Source: Parvibaculum sp.
Lineage (GTDB): Bacteria > Pseudomonadota > Alphaproteobacteria > Parvibaculales > Parvibaculaceae
Reading direction: 5' to 3'
Length of the DNA stretch: 64,000 bases
Assembly: GCA_031291615.1 (NCBI GenBank)
Contig: JARLIS010000043.1
Span: 90,573-154,572 of the forward strand
Of the stretch, positions 7,777 through 17,451 are shown piece after piece (the stretch's first letter is position 1; every line of letters begins with the position of its first letter). The notes below the pieces were generated by a model. That model was not told the origin of the DNA. It searched no databases and saw nothing but the letters and a program-made list of their open reading frames with translations. A program made the translations under genes and the position numbers.

Positions 7777-8868
7777 CTATAAAGGCGTCGACAGAGCGGC
7801 GACCAGTCCGACGTCGGGGGGCAACTCGCCCGAGACAAGTTGCAGATAGGCGGATTGCACGGCCTCGGCACCCGAGGGGTGCTTTATCGTCAGGCTGCCC
7901 CTGACGCTTTCGGCGATTTTCATGCTCGCCAGCTGCGCCCGGCGCTGCACCTCACCCGGTCCCCAGTCGTTGTCTCGCTTGGCGATCTGAAGCGGCACAA
8001 AGAGGAAGTTGTGTTTCGGCGCGCCTTCAACATTGACCCGGACACGCGGCGCGTCCCAATGCGTGCCGCCGACGGCGCAGCTCAAGGTGAGGTTTTCCCT
8101 GAAGCGGCGATGAACCGCTTCCACCAGCGCACCGTTGCCCGCCATGTCCATGAAGGCCGTCTTGCGATCAGCAGCAACTGAATCGAGACCGTCATAGGCC
8201 ACGACGTCGTCGCAGGTGTTGAGACCCCGCACGAATTTTCCGTTCCGCGCAGAGGTCAGACCGACGATGCGAGGCCGTTTTCCTTCGTGATGCGCCAGCA
8301 GATAGGCAAGTCCCAATCCCGTCTTGGAGGACGCGCTTCCGATCAGTATCTGCTCGGCTCCGAAGAAATCATTGTCGACCAGATAGTCGGAAAGCATGAA
8401 CGAGGTGCCGAAGAGCGGAAAGAGAAGGCAGCGTTCATCCTCGAGTGCGGTCAATGCCGGCGGCTCCCCGCTTGTGCGTTGATACTGGTTGTAGAATTCC
8501 GGCAGTCCCGCGCGATGAGGCGCGGCGTCGGTGAACCCGCCTGCGGAAACGGCGTCCGGCCGCATCACCGCGTGCGACGCCATCGGCAGAAAACCATAGA
8601 CCCTTTCGCCTTCCGCAATGCCGGGGTGGCGCGAAGCGACGACATGAGCGAAGCCCCATGCGGGAATAATGCCCCAAGGCTGTTCGGCCGGATAGTAGCT
8701 CCAGAAACCGAAGGAGTCGCCGATCAGCGCATAACCGATATTGTTGGCGGTGATCGCAAACTTGTCGATCGCGAGAAGGATTTCTCCGCCGGAAAGGTCC
8801 GGAAGCGGTCGCCTGGCAAGGCGCGTTTCCTTCAGATCGGCGCGGCGAACCTGAAGTTCCAGCATCAT
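7777..8868 (-). CDS. DUF2855 family protein
   Basis: About 363 residues resembling the DUF2855 family, which looks like a divergent medium-chain dehydrogenase: an N-terminal GroES-like region (LSGGEILLAIDKFAITANNIGYALIG), a region of aromatic residues (FWSYYPAEQPWGIIPAWGF) and a nucleotide-binding-like segment (ILIGSASSKTGLGLAYLL near residue 165). The canonical zinc ligands are not seen. Function is unestablished. The ATG at 8868 (or the next codon, 8865) has GGTGG upstream. It is last in a three-gene minus-strand operon with a small membrane protein and the haloalkane dehalogenase. Confidence 0.78.
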   Translation of the reverse strand: MMLELQVRRADLKETRLARRPLPDLSGGEILLAIDKFAITANNIGYALIGDSFGFWSYYPAEQPWGIIPAWGFAHVVASRHPGIAEGERVYGFLPMASHAVMRPDAVSAGGFTDAAPHRAGLPEFYNQYQRTSGEPPALTALEDERCLLFPLFGTSFMLSDYLVDNDFFGAEQILIGSASSKTGLGLAYLLAHHEGKRPRIVGLTSARNGKFVRGLNTCDDVVAYDGLDSVAADRKTAFMDMAGNGALVEAVHRRFRENLTLSCAVGGTHWDAPRVRVNVEGAPKHNFLFVPLQIAKRDNDWGPGEVQRRAQLASMKIAESVRGSLTIKHPSGAEAVQSAYLQLVSGELPPDVGLVAALSTPL

Positions 8869-8899
8869 TTTTCCACCCTGTCGCAAGTGCCGAAAATGG

Positions 8900-9346
8900 T
8901 CACGCCTGAACCTTCGAGTGCTTCCGGCGGAGAGAGAGCGCGAGGAAGACGAGGCCGAGCCCGACGAAGACGACGCTTCCGTAATGCTCCGGCGGATGAT
9001 GGTCGCCATGCGAACCCTTGCCGAACCAGGCGCTATAGGCGCTCAGGGCCTGCTGGATGAGCATGAGCAGGAGAAAGAGCGGCACCAGCGCGCGATAGCG
9101 GAGGCCGACAAGAAGCTGCGCGATGCCGAAGGGAATCTGCATGGCGCCGTACCAGGCAAAGATGGCGATGATGGTGTTGGCGCGATCACCGAAATCCAGA
9201 TGCGCGATGACGCCCGCGCCGCCGTCGGGGAGAAAATAGTGGATGCAGCCGGGAACGATCGTCAGAACCGAGGCGAGCACCAGAAACCACGCCGAGGCGG
9301 CTGCGCCTTCATATTGGTCGTTCGAGCTCGCGGGCAAAAGGGCCAT
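8900..9346 (-). CDS. Small four-helix membrane protein, unknown
   Basis: A 148-residue protein with about four hydrophobic helices (ASAWFLVLASVLTIVPG; TIIAIFAWYGAMQIPFGIAQ; ALVPLFLLLMLIQQAL; GSVVFVGLGLVFLALSL) and a short basic tail. A His-rich loop (GSHGDHHPPEH) precedes the last helix and could bind a metal. No family recognised. It lies between the haloalkane dehalogenase gene (12 bases upstream) and the DUF2855 gene, so it is part of that operon and might be a transporter or accessory for halogenated compounds. Confidence 0.75.
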   Translation of the reverse strand: MALLPASSNDQYEGAAASAWFLVLASVLTIVPGCIHYFLPDGGAGVIAHLDFGDRANTIIAIFAWYGAMQIPFGIAQLLVGLRYRALVPLFLLLMLIQQALSAYSAWFGKGSHGDHHPPEHYGSVVFVGLGLVFLALSLRRKHSKVQA

Positions 9347-9357
9347 GGTCGGTTCTC

Positions 9358-10257
9358 CTATTTGACGTCGAGAAAGGCGACAATGTTCCTGACCAGTTCT
9401 TCCGGCGCATCTTCCTGAATGAAGTGGCTGGCGTCGGGAATGTTCTTGTGGTGCTTACCCTTCGCGCCCGGGATATGCGCATGGGCGCGCCTGTCCCAAC
9501 CCTTCGATACGGGATCGAGGTCTCCGAACAATGTCAGGAAGGGCTTGTCGAATTGGGCGAGCTTCTTCCACGCCTCGCGATTGAGCGGCGCGCCGGGATT
9601 GTCAGGCTGCACGGCGATCAGCACCGGAAACTGGATGATGCCCGCTTCATATTCGGAGGAGGGAAACGGCGCGCGATAGGCGGCCAGTTCGTCCGGCGTC
9701 AGTTTTTTCTGCATGCCCTGCTCGAACATCGCCCAGGGAAATTCCGTGGCGGCGCGCATCATGCCGACCCACATTTTCATGAAGTCGCTCTCGCCCTCAC
9801 CGAGCGGCAATCCGGTGTTCGACGCAATCACGCGATCGAAGCGCTCGGGATATTGAGCGACGAGATAGATTCCGATGGTGCCGCCCCAGTCCTGGCAAAA
9901 CAGCGTGATATGGCGCAGATCCATGCCCGTCAGCCATTTCGACATCCAGTCGTAATGACGGGCGAGCGTGTAATCGCTCTTCGCGGCCGGTTTGTCGGAC
10001 CTGCCGCAGCCGACGAGATCGACGGCGATGACGCGGCGGCCCGTCGCGATGAGGCCCGGAATCATGTGGCGATAGAGATAGGCCCAGCTCGGATTGCCAT
10101 GCATCAGGACGATCGGAGCCGCGTCGCGAGGGCCCTCGTCGATATAGTGGATGCGGATATCCGTGCCGTCTTCGTCGCGGATGGTGAAGTAATGGGGCGA
10201 CCAGGGAAAGTCCGGAAGATTTGCAAATCGCTCTTCAGGCGTTCGAAGGACCTTCAA
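9358..10257 (-). CDS. Haloalkane dehalogenase (subfamily I type)
   Basis: A 299-residue alpha/beta hydrolase with the haloalkane dehalogenase signature: HGNPSWAYLYR (53-63), nucleophile elbow CQDWGG with Asp123 followed by the halide-holding Trp124, an acid in FGDLDP (about Asp246-248) and the base His278 in DASHFIQED. Trp163 and Trp175 in the cap could supply the second halide ligand. This pattern fits DhlA/DhmA-like subfamily I enzymes, which hydrolyse carbon-halogen bonds to alcohol, halide and a proton without cofactor. It heads an operon with a small membrane protein and a DUF2855 protein, and is divergent from a halohydrin-dehalogenase-like gene across a shared operator (10355). Confidence 0.88.
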   Translation of the reverse strand: MKVLRTPEERFANLPDFPWSPHYFTIRDEDGTDIRIHYIDEGPRDAAPIVLMHGNPSWAYLYRHMIPGLIATGRRVIAVDLVGCGRSDKPAAKSDYTLARHYDWMSKWLTGMDLRHITLFCQDWGGTIGIYLVAQYPERFDRVIASNTGLPLGEGESDFMKMWVGMMRAATEFPWAMFEQGMQKKLTPDELAAYRAPFPSSEYEAGIIQFPVLIAVQPDNPGAPLNREAWKKLAQFDKPFLTLFGDLDPVSKGWDRRAHAHIPGAKGKHHKNIPDASHFIQEDAPEELVRNIVAFLDVK

Positions 10258-10354
10258 GGCAATACTCCCATCTGCAAGGACGGCACGGGCGGAACGGCGA
10301 GCCGACCGACGTCCAGCTCGCTGCGGCCGTTACCGGCCGCCTTCATTCATCTAT

Positions 10355-10371
10355 TGACATAATCAGTGTCA
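10355..10371. promoter_or_regulatory. Shared operator copy 4 (TGACA-N7-TGTCA)
   Basis: Perfect 5-bp inverted repeat in the 221-base gap between the divergent haloalkane dehalogenase (start 10257) and halohydrin-dehalogenase-like (start 10479) genes. As in copies 2 and 3 it is preceded by TATT and followed by ATAT. Confidence 0.72.
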
Positions 10372-10478
10372 TATTAATTCCGATACGTCAATCAGCGCAG
10401 GTGCACCGGCGTGGTATAGATTTCGTTGCCGATCGCCAGATACGGCATGCGGAAAAACAGCAGCGAGGCGGATGAAAC

Positions 10479-11213
10479 ATGAGCGAGAAAACAACGGTCG
10501 CATTGATTACCGATGCCGCGTCCTTCATAGGCCCGGCCGTCCTGGAGACCTTCTCCCGCCGCGGCGTGAAGGTTCTTGCGGCTGATCCTTCTTTTCAGAA
10601 CCCCGCCATCGCTTCAGCCATTGAAGCCAGATATCCGAATGCGATTGCCGTCGCGCAGGGGACGCCCGCCCATACCGTGGCGCTTGCGAGAAGTAGGATC
10701 GACGAAGTCGACATTCTTTGCACGGGCGGCGTTCTCGCTGCCGCGAAGACCGTCGCAAGCAGCCTCAATGAGGAAACGACGCGGCCCTTCTTCGAGAAGC
10801 TCGCCATCGAGCCGCTCGCCTATGCATCGCTGCTGGTCGACGGCATGAAAAGCCGCCGGCGCGGCCGGATCGTCTTCGTGACTTCGGCCGGGCCCATTGG
10901 CGGCATTCCGAACTACACCGCCTATGCCGCCGCCCGCTCCGCTTTGAGCGGCGCCGTGAAGTCGCTGGCGATGGAACTTGGATCGCACGGTATTTCCGTC
11001 AACGCCGTCGCGCCGAACTTCATCGCGACGGAGGCCTATTTCCCGAAGGCGCTCATCGACAATGCCGAAGCGCGGGCGAAGATTCTCTCGCGCGTGCCGG
11101 TGCGCCGGTTCGGCGAACCGATGGAAGCGGCGGCCACAGTGGAGTTCTTTGCCCTGGCGGACGCAGCGTTTGTCACGGGGCAAGTGATCTCGGTATCGGG
11201 TGGTTGGTCCTGA
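10479..11213 (+). CDS. Halohydrin dehalogenase-like SDR protein
   Basis: A 244-residue short-chain-dehydrogenase fold protein with the features that separate halohydrin dehalogenases from true SDRs. The NAD-binding TGxxxGxG is replaced by Thr11-x4-Phe16-x-Gly18, and the catalytic triad reads Ser136-x12-Tyr149-x3-Arg153, with Arg where SDR oxidoreductases have Lys. Known enzymes of this type close vicinal haloalcohols to epoxides and release halide without a redox cofactor. The C-terminus (VTGQVISVSGGWS) is SDR-like. It is divergent from a haloalkane dehalogenase and shares its operator. A redox SDR that merely lost its Lys is the alternative. Confidence 0.82.
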   Translation: MSEKTTVALITDAASFIGPAVLETFSRRGVKVLAADPSFQNPAIASAIEARYPNAIAVAQGTPAHTVALARSRIDEVDILCTGGVLAAAKTVASSLNEETTRPFFEKLAIEPLAYASLLVDGMKSRRRGRIVFVTSAGPIGGIPNYTAYAAARSALSGAVKSLAMELGSHGISVNAVAPNFIATEAYFPKALIDNAEARAKILSRVPVRRFGEPMEAAATVEFFALADAAFVTGQVISVSGGWS

Positions 11214-11323
11214 ACACCTTCTGAGGAGGCTGTTCACCTACGGTCTGGAATTGGTGTCCGCAGCCGGTACTATGGATGCACAACGGTATCACACTCCATT
11301 TTCCGGTAAGTAAGGCTGGCCTC

Positions 11324-13141
11324 ATGACGACGAACGACGCGAAAAGCGCAACCAAACCCGCCATCGACAAGAAGGCGCTGCTCGCCAAATACATCGCCGA
11401 ACGCGACAAGCGGCTGCGGGCGGATGGCAATGCGCAGTATCTTCAGATCGCGGGCCGCTTCGCGCATTACCTTGAAGACCCTTATACGCCGCGCGTCGAA
11501 CGCGCGCCGAAGACCGATCACGTCCGTTTTGCCTTTGTCGGCGGCGGCTTTGCCGGCCTCGTCACCGGCGCGCGCCTTGTTGAAGCCGGCATCGACGATG
11601 TCCGCATCATCGAGAAGGGCGGCGACTTCGGCGGCACCTGGTACTGGAACAGGTATCCCGGCGCCCAATGCGACACGGCGTCGATGATCTACATGCCCCT
11701 CCTCGAAGAAACGGGGCATGTGCCGACGGAGAAGTATGCGCATGCGCCCGAAATTCTCGCCCAGTGCCAGCGCATCGGCCGGCAGTACAAGCTCTATGAC
11801 AACGCTCTCTTCCACACCGAGATCGAGGAGATGTCCTGGGACGACGAAAACGCCCGTTGGGTCATCCAGACCAATCGCGGCGACCGTTTCACGGCGGATT
11901 TCGTCGGCCTCGGCACAGGCCCGCTGCATGTGCCGAAGCTGCCCGGCATTCCCGGCATCGAGTCCTTCGAGGGGCATTCCTTCCACACGAGCCGCTGGGA
12001 CTATGACTATACGGGCGGCGACCCCAAGGGCGCGCCGCTCGAGAAGCTCGCGGACAAGCGCGTCGCCATCATCGGCACCGGCGCAACCTCCGTTCAATGC
12101 GTGCCTCATCTCGCGCGCGCCTGCGGGACGCTCTATGTCGTTCAGCGCACGCCCTCATCCGTCGATGTGCGCGCCAATGCGCCGATCGACCCGGAATGGT
12201 TCTCGAGCATCGCGACGCCCGGATGGCAATTGCGCTGGCTTGAAAATTTCACCGACACCCAGAGCGGCGCGATGCCGGAAGTCGATCTCGTTCAGGACGG
12301 CTGGACCGATCTGTCGCGGCGCATCCGGGAAAAGATCATGCAGCTGCCGCCTGAGGAAATGACGCCGCAAAAGATGCTCGCGGCCTTCGAGGATTCCGAC
12401 TTCGAGAAGATGGAGGAAATCCGCGCGCGCGTGGACAGCATCGTCAAGGACAGCGAAGCGGCGCAGAAACTCAAGGCCTGGTATCGCCAGCTCTGCAAGC
12501 GCCCATGCTTTCACGACGCCTATCTACAAGCCTTCAACGAGCCGGGCACGCATCTGGTCGATACGGACGGCAAGGGCGTGGAGAGGATCACGCCCAAAGG
12601 TTTCGTCGTCGCCGGGGTGGAGTATGAGGTCGATTGCATCATCTATGCGTCGGGCTTCGAGGTCGGCACCGAATACAAGCGGCGCGCCGGTTTCGATCTC
12701 ACCGGGCGGGGCGGACTGAAACTTTCAGAGGCCTGGGCCGACGGCATGCGCAGCCTGCACGGCATTCACGTTCACGGATTCCCGAATGCGTTTTTCGTGC
12801 AGCCGACCCAGGGCGCGAATCTCATTTCCAACGTGCCGCACAATCTGACCGATTCCGGCAGGACCATCGCCCTTACCGTTAAGGAAACGCTGGCCCGCGG
12901 CTGCCGCGAAGTGGAGGTGACGAAGGAAGCGCAGGACAGCTGGGTCGAGCTGCTGTTGACGGGCGCGGGACGAATGACCGGCTCTCCCGACTGCACGCCC
13001 GGCTATTACAATAATGAAGGCCTGGCGCCGAGCCCCGCAGCCCGCTTGAGCGTCGGCTATCCCGCCGGCGCCTCGGCGTATTTCAAATATATCGATGCCT
13101 GGCGGCGCTCCGGCGGGTTCAAGGGCCTCGCCTTCCGTTGA
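11324..13141 (+). CDS. Flavin-containing Baeyer-Villiger monooxygenase 1
   Basis: About 605 residues. An FAD-binding Rossmann motif (FVGGGFAGLVTG) is followed by GGDFGGTWYWNRYPGAQCD, the type I Baeyer-Villiger fingerprint FEGHSFHTSRWD and a second, NADPH-binding GTGATS. The N-terminal extension before the FAD motif (about 70 residues) is typical of the long, PAMO/CPDMO-like group. Such enzymes insert oxygen next to a ketone to give an ester or lactone using NADPH and O2. The ATG at 11324 (AAGG upstream) is preferred over an ATG at 11276. It follows the halohydrin-dehalogenase-like gene by 110 bases and precedes a paralogue and a CYP153. Confidence 0.9.
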   Translation: MTTNDAKSATKPAIDKKALLAKYIAERDKRLRADGNAQYLQIAGRFAHYLEDPYTPRVERAPKTDHVRFAFVGGGFAGLVTGARLVEAGIDDVRIIEKGGDFGGTWYWNRYPGAQCDTASMIYMPLLEETGHVPTEKYAHAPEILAQCQRIGRQYKLYDNALFHTEIEEMSWDDENARWVIQTNRGDRFTADFVGLGTGPLHVPKLPGIPGIESFEGHSFHTSRWDYDYTGGDPKGAPLEKLADKRVAIIGTGATSVQCVPHLARACGTLYVVQRTPSSVDVRANAPIDPEWFSSIATPGWQLRWLENFTDTQSGAMPEVDLVQDGWTDLSRRIREKIMQLPPEEMTPQKMLAAFEDSDFEKMEEIRARVDSIVKDSEAAQKLKAWYRQLCKRPCFHDAYLQAFNEPGTHLVDTDGKGVERITPKGFVVAGVEYEVDCIIYASGFEVGTEYKRRAGFDLTGRGGLKLSEAWADGMRSLHGIHVHGFPNAFFVQPTQGANLISNVPHNLTDSGRTIALTVKETLARGCREVEVTKEAQDSWVELLLTGAGRMTGSPDCTPGYYNNEGLAPSPAARLSVGYPAGASAYFKYIDAWRRSGGFKGLAFR

Positions 13142-13376
13142 TGCTTTCCGGCGCGCTTTACGCAAGGGAATAAACAGATTCTCCCTCGGGTGTTGCGCGT
13201 CGGATTGAATCTCCTAGTATCGGCGACAGGAAAATAGACAACGGTCCATTTTCTTTTGGAGGGGCCGCCTGTCGATCATTCATCGTCCGCCGAATATCAT
13301 GGACGCAGACGCATGAAGACGAGGCACAATTGAACAAAATGGGGGGCGCCGGAACGACGGGACGTCACCTGAACAA

Positions 13377-15233
<1,857 letters not shown>

Positions 15234-15272
15234 CCATCCGGACCGGCGGGACAAGATTTGAGGGAGAACGTC

Positions 15273-16598
15273 ATGAGCGAAAGCGAACAGAACCCGGGCT
15301 ACGATTACCGGCGAAAGAATGCCGACATCGCGGCCCAGTGGAAAATCGACGTCAATCGCGATCCTTACGAGATTCCGCTGGCCGAGCTCGATCCCGCGCA
15401 TGACGACCTCTTCGCCGCCAACAAGGTGCTCCCCTATTTCGAACGGCTGCGCAAGGAAGACCCGGTGCATCTTTCCGAGGGCGGTCCCTATGGGCGCTAC
15501 TGGTCGATCACCAAGTATGAAGACATCATGCATGTCGACACGAACCATCAGCTGTTCTCGTCCGACATCCGCAATGGCGGCATAAGGCTCGGCGGGCAGC
15601 GGCTGGAGGGCGAGCCCGATCCGCTGACCTATCTCCCCATGTTCATCATGGAGGACCAACCCAAGCATGACGAGCAGCGCAAGGCCGTGCAGCCGATGTT
15701 CACGCCGCAGAGCCTCGCCAATCTCGAGCCGCTCATCCGCGAACGCGCGGCCCTTATCCTCGACGCGCTGCCCCGGGGCGAGACGTTCAACTGGGTGCGC
15801 CAGGTTTCGGTCGAACTGACGGGCCGGACGCTCGCGACGCTTTTCGACGTGCCGCAGGAAGACCGGCACAAGCTCATTCACTGGTCGGACACGGTGGAAC
15901 GCCTCGGCGATCCTGACTATTTCGAGACGCCGGAGGAAGGCTTCAAGGAACTCTGGAACTGCTGGGAATATTTCGATGCGGTCTGGAAGGAACGCGTCTC
16001 GCGCAAGGAGCCGGGTTCGGACCTCATCTCCATGCTCGCCAACAGCCCGTCGACGCGGAACATGCCGCCGAACGAATATCTCGGCAACATGCTGCTGCTC
16101 ATCGTCGGCGGCAACGACACGACGCGGAACTCGATCACGGGCGGGTTGCTCGCGCTCAACCAGCATCCGGATCAATATGCCAAGCTGATGGCGGACCCGG
16201 CTATCATTCCGAACATGGTGTCGGAAATCATCCGCTGGCAGAGCCCCGTCGCCCATATGTGCCGCACCGCGCTCGAGGATGTCGAGATCCGCGGCAAGAA
16301 GATCAAGAAGTGGGACAAGATCGCCATGTGGTACGTCTCGGGCAACCGGGACGAGGAGAAGATCCCGCATGCGAACGAGTTCCGCATCGACCGCGAAGGC
16401 GCCCGCCATCACCTCTCCTTCGGCTTCGGCATTCATCGCTGCATCGGCAACCGCGTCGGCGAAATGCAGCTGCGCATCCTGTGGGAAGAAATCCTGAAGC
16501 GCTTCAAGAAGGTCGAGGTGGTGGGCGAGCCGAAATATCTCCGCTCGAACTTCATCCGGGGCATCACGGAACTGCCCGTTATGGTGCAGGACCGGTAG
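15273..16598 (+). CDS. CYP153-type cytochrome P450 alkane hydroxylase
   Basis: A 441-residue soluble class I P450. The I-helix oxygen-activating motif is GGNDTTRN, the ExxR motif is EIIR, and the heme-binding loop is FGFGIHRCIG with Cys390 as the thiolate ligand. The segments FIMEDQPKHDEQRKAVQPMF and LIVGGNDTTRNSITGG are characteristic of CYP153, which hydroxylates medium-chain alkanes, cycloalkanes and fatty acids at terminal positions. The ATG at 15273 has AGGGAG upstream. CYP153 needs a ferredoxin and a ferredoxin reductase; neither is next to it here, so they must lie elsewhere. It is co-oriented with the two monooxygenases. Confidence 0.9.
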   Translation: MSESEQNPGYDYRRKNADIAAQWKIDVNRDPYEIPLAELDPAHDDLFAANKVLPYFERLRKEDPVHLSEGGPYGRYWSITKYEDIMHVDTNHQLFSSDIRNGGIRLGGQRLEGEPDPLTYLPMFIMEDQPKHDEQRKAVQPMFTPQSLANLEPLIRERAALILDALPRGETFNWVRQVSVELTGRTLATLFDVPQEDRHKLIHWSDTVERLGDPDYFETPEEGFKELWNCWEYFDAVWKERVSRKEPGSDLISMLANSPSTRNMPPNEYLGNMLLLIVGGNDTTRNSITGGLLALNQHPDQYAKLMADPAIIPNMVSEIIRWQSPVAHMCRTALEDVEIRGKKIKKWDKIAMWYVSGNRDEEKIPHANEFRIDREGARHHLSFGFGIHRCIGNRVGEMQLRILWEEILKRFKKVEVVGEPKYLRSNFIRGITELPVMVQDR

Positions 16599-16702
16599 AG
16601 GGAGACGGCGCGCGGCCATCGAGGCAGGCCGCCGGAGGCGCAGATTTTGAGTTCATCAATTCCGAAACGAGGCGGTTGCACTCGCCCGAAATCGTTCCTA
16701 TT

Positions 16703-16718
16703 TTAATTGCTCGATTAA
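16703..16718. promoter_or_regulatory. Second operator family, copy A (TTAAT-N6-ATTAA)
   Basis: Perfect 5-bp inverted repeat TTAAT TGCTCG ATTAA, 28 bases upstream of the start proposed for the FMN reductase gene. The same repeat occurs at 19879, 24624 and 26810, all before genes of the 16.7-27.5 kb cluster. Confidence 0.65.
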
Positions 16719-16746
16719 TTATCTCTCTTACCGGGAGGGTCGTGCG

Positions 16747-17451
16747 ATTCATAAATCACCCAAGAGCGTTCTTGTTTTAAGCGCCAGCCCACGGCGCAGC
16801 GGCAACTCGGCCCTGTTGGCCAGGGCGATCGCCGAGGGTCTGGCCGAGGCCGGCAACAGGCCCGATTTCATCTATGCCGACGACATCCTCGGCTCGTTCC
16901 TGAGAGACTGCCGCGCGTGCCGGAAGCCGGACGGGTGTTGCGCCATAAGCGATGGCTTCCGGTCGGTCTTTCTTGAAAAATTCCTGCCTGCACAAGGCTT
17001 CGTCGCGGCGACGCCCATCTATTGGTACGGAATGTCGTCGCAGCTCAAGGCGTTTTTCGACCGCATGTTCTGTTATGTGGCCGCGTCTTACCCGGACTCG
17101 CCATCGGTCGTTGCGAGCATGATGGGCAAGCGCATCGGTCTGGCGTTGAGCTCGGAAGAAACATTCCCGACCGTCTCGGCCGGCATCGTCCATCAGGTGC
17201 AAGAATATGCGCGCTATACGCGTTCGACCTTCGTCGGACATGTTCATGGCTACGGGAATTCGCGCGGCGAGGTCTGTCGCGATCCGGCCGCTCCCGTCGC
17301 GCGGGCGCGCCAGTTCGGACGGGATTTTTTCACGGCGCATGCAACGGATTATCAGATCGACACGCCACGGTCGGGGCGCGTCTGGGGCGCATTAGAGGAC
17401 TCCGGTGCCGGTGATCTGCACGAAGAGTTCAAGAAGCCGGGTGCCGATTAG
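16747..17451 (+). CDS. NADPH-dependent FMN reductase / flavodoxin-fold protein
   Basis: About 234 residues of flavodoxin fold. The FMN phosphate loop reads VLSASPRRSGNSALLARAI, followed by DILGSFLRDCRACRKPDGC (a Cys pair common in this family) and ATPIYWYGMSSQLKAFFDR, which contacts the flavin ring. It probably reduces flavin or a small acceptor with NAD(P)H. The loop lies upstream of the first standard start (TTG at 16816), so translation must begin earlier. The only site with good spacing after GGGAGG is an ATT at 16747; a GTG at 16742 is in the wrong frame. Either a rare ATT start or a one-base frameshift is likely. It overlaps the convergent glutaminase gene by 60 bases. Confidence 0.75.
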   Translation: MHKSPKSVLVLSASPRRSGNSALLARAIAEGLAEAGNRPDFIYADDILGSFLRDCRACRKPDGCCAISDGFRSVFLEKFLPAQGFVAATPIYWYGMSSQLKAFFDRMFCYVAASYPDSPSVVASMMGKRIGLALSSEETFPTVSAGIVHQVQEYARYTRSTFVGHVHGYGNSRGEVCRDPAAPVARARQFGRDFFTAHATDYQIDTPRSGRVWGALEDSGAGDLHEEFKKPGAD

